Shown here in pieces: positions 63,636 through 64,000 of a DNA stretch of 64,000 nt; position 1 is the stretch's first letter; each line of letters opens with the position of its first letter. The position numbers were made by a program, and so were the translations under genes. This stretch comes from an uncultured Lachnospiraceae bacterium (GTDB lineage Bacteria > Bacillota > Clostridia > Lachnospirales > Lachnospiraceae): positions 1 through 64,000 of the forward strand of contig CANRZW010000014.1 in NCBI GenBank assembly GCA_947644545.1, written 5' to 3'. The notes beneath the pieces were generated by a model that ran no database searches, was not told the DNA's origin, and saw only the letters and a list, made by a program, of their open reading frames with translations.

Positions 63636-64000
63636 TCAATCATCCTTCCTTTTTTTAAAAACATATACCTTACCCAGAAGATAATTCAGTACGGTAGTGA
63701 TCATGATCATAATGAACTTCCCGATCCTGTCGTCCATAGACAGTGTATTCACAAGAACGATTAATCCAAGAAAATCAACTATGCCGGTAGCTCCTCTTCC
63801 CAGAATATACCGGATAATTTCACGGATCTGCTCCTTGAAATTTGTTCTCGTCCGATAAACAAATTTTTTATTCGTACAGTATGCAAACACTTTTGTGGTA
63901 AGTATACTGAATAAATTGGCAAGTTGGTATACGAGAAATTGTTTTAACAAAAGATAACTGAAATAATTAAGCAGGACAGTCATAACACCCCAAAACAGAT
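63636..64000 (-). CDS. GtrA-family membrane protein, cut by the right edge
   Basis: Stop at 63636; the frame is open to the edge of the window (residues LFWGV ahead of the first visible ATG at 63983 fit the usual GtrA start), so the 5' end is missing. About four membrane segments, with the TNKKFVYRT loop and C-terminal YLLGKVYVFKKR typical of the family. GtrA proteins are thought to move undecaprenyl-phosphate sugar to the outer face. It would serve the GT2/GT-C pairs in this locus. Confidence 0.88.
   Translation of the reverse strand, partial: LFWGVMTVLLNYFSYLLLKQFLVYQLANLFSILTTKVFAYCTNKKFVYRTRTNFKEQIREIIRYILGRGATGIVDFLGLIVLVNTLSMDDRIGKFIMIMITTVLNYLLGKVYVFKKRKDD

Overview
The window looks like a chromosomal stretch from a Gram-positive gut-type Clostridia, most likely Lachnospiraceae. 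The signs are strong AGGAGG-type ribosome binding sites, lipoprotein substrate-binding proteins with acidic linkers, an ECF sigma/DUF4179 anti-sigma pair, three MATE exporters, and a large surface-glycan locus with no lipopolysaccharide genes. I see no rRNA, tRNA, CRISPR array, prophage or intact insertion sequence. The only mobile-type remnant is a 5'-truncated Rpn/PD-(D/E)XK transposase-family fragment near 20.7-21.2 kb.

Left part (0-27.7 kb) is mostly transport and metabolism. It starts with an LplB/LplC-type sugar ABC permease pair beside a membrane-anchored AraC-type sensor-regulator that is split by a one-base frameshift and carries a run of ten G. Then come galE and a UDPGP-type uridylyltransferase, a GH51 arabinofuranosidase with a divergent AraC regulator, apt with a purine permease, three MATE exporters and a tRNA-dihydrouridine synthase. 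Two polar amino-acid ABC importers follow. The binding protein of the first (17561-18439) has its two lobes in reversed order, a circular permutation of the SBP_bac_3 fold; the second importer's binding protein (21354-22307) has the normal order. An ECF sigma/anti-sigma operon preceded by a recognisable ECF-type promoter lies divergent from an RsiV-like lipoprotein.

Middle part (27.7-39 kb): a small glycosyltransferase operon (DUF4422, GT4, GT2) behind a palindrome-overlapped promoter; an SPFH-domain membrane protein paired with a tiny ribbon-helix-helix protein; an SplB-like radical SAM enzyme; a PAP2 phosphatase; an MFS exporter; and the trkA-trkH potassium uptake operon.

Right part (39-64 kb) is a surface-glycan assembly and decoration locus. 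It holds two MBOAT O-acyltransferases (divergent) and two SGNH-type proteins for O-acylation; two polyprenyl-phosphate sugar synthase-like GT2 enzymes; about five polytopic GT-C-like or DUF6020 membrane proteins; a GtrA-type flippase cut by the right edge; and several cytoplasmic glycosyltransferases (GT2, GT8). Ugd and a UDP-glucuronate 4-epimerase supply UDP-GlcA and UDP-GalA. Within it, ugd, the epimerase, a membrane-anchored GT2 and a YdjC-family deacetylase sit in one operon. GT2 next to YdjC resembles the FlmF2-NaxD pair that makes undecaprenyl-phosphate hexosamine in Francisella, and suggests a Gram-positive route for putting free amino sugars on a wall polymer (inference).

The strongest candidates for something undescribed are the permuted binding protein and the GT2/YdjC/GT-C modification pathway.
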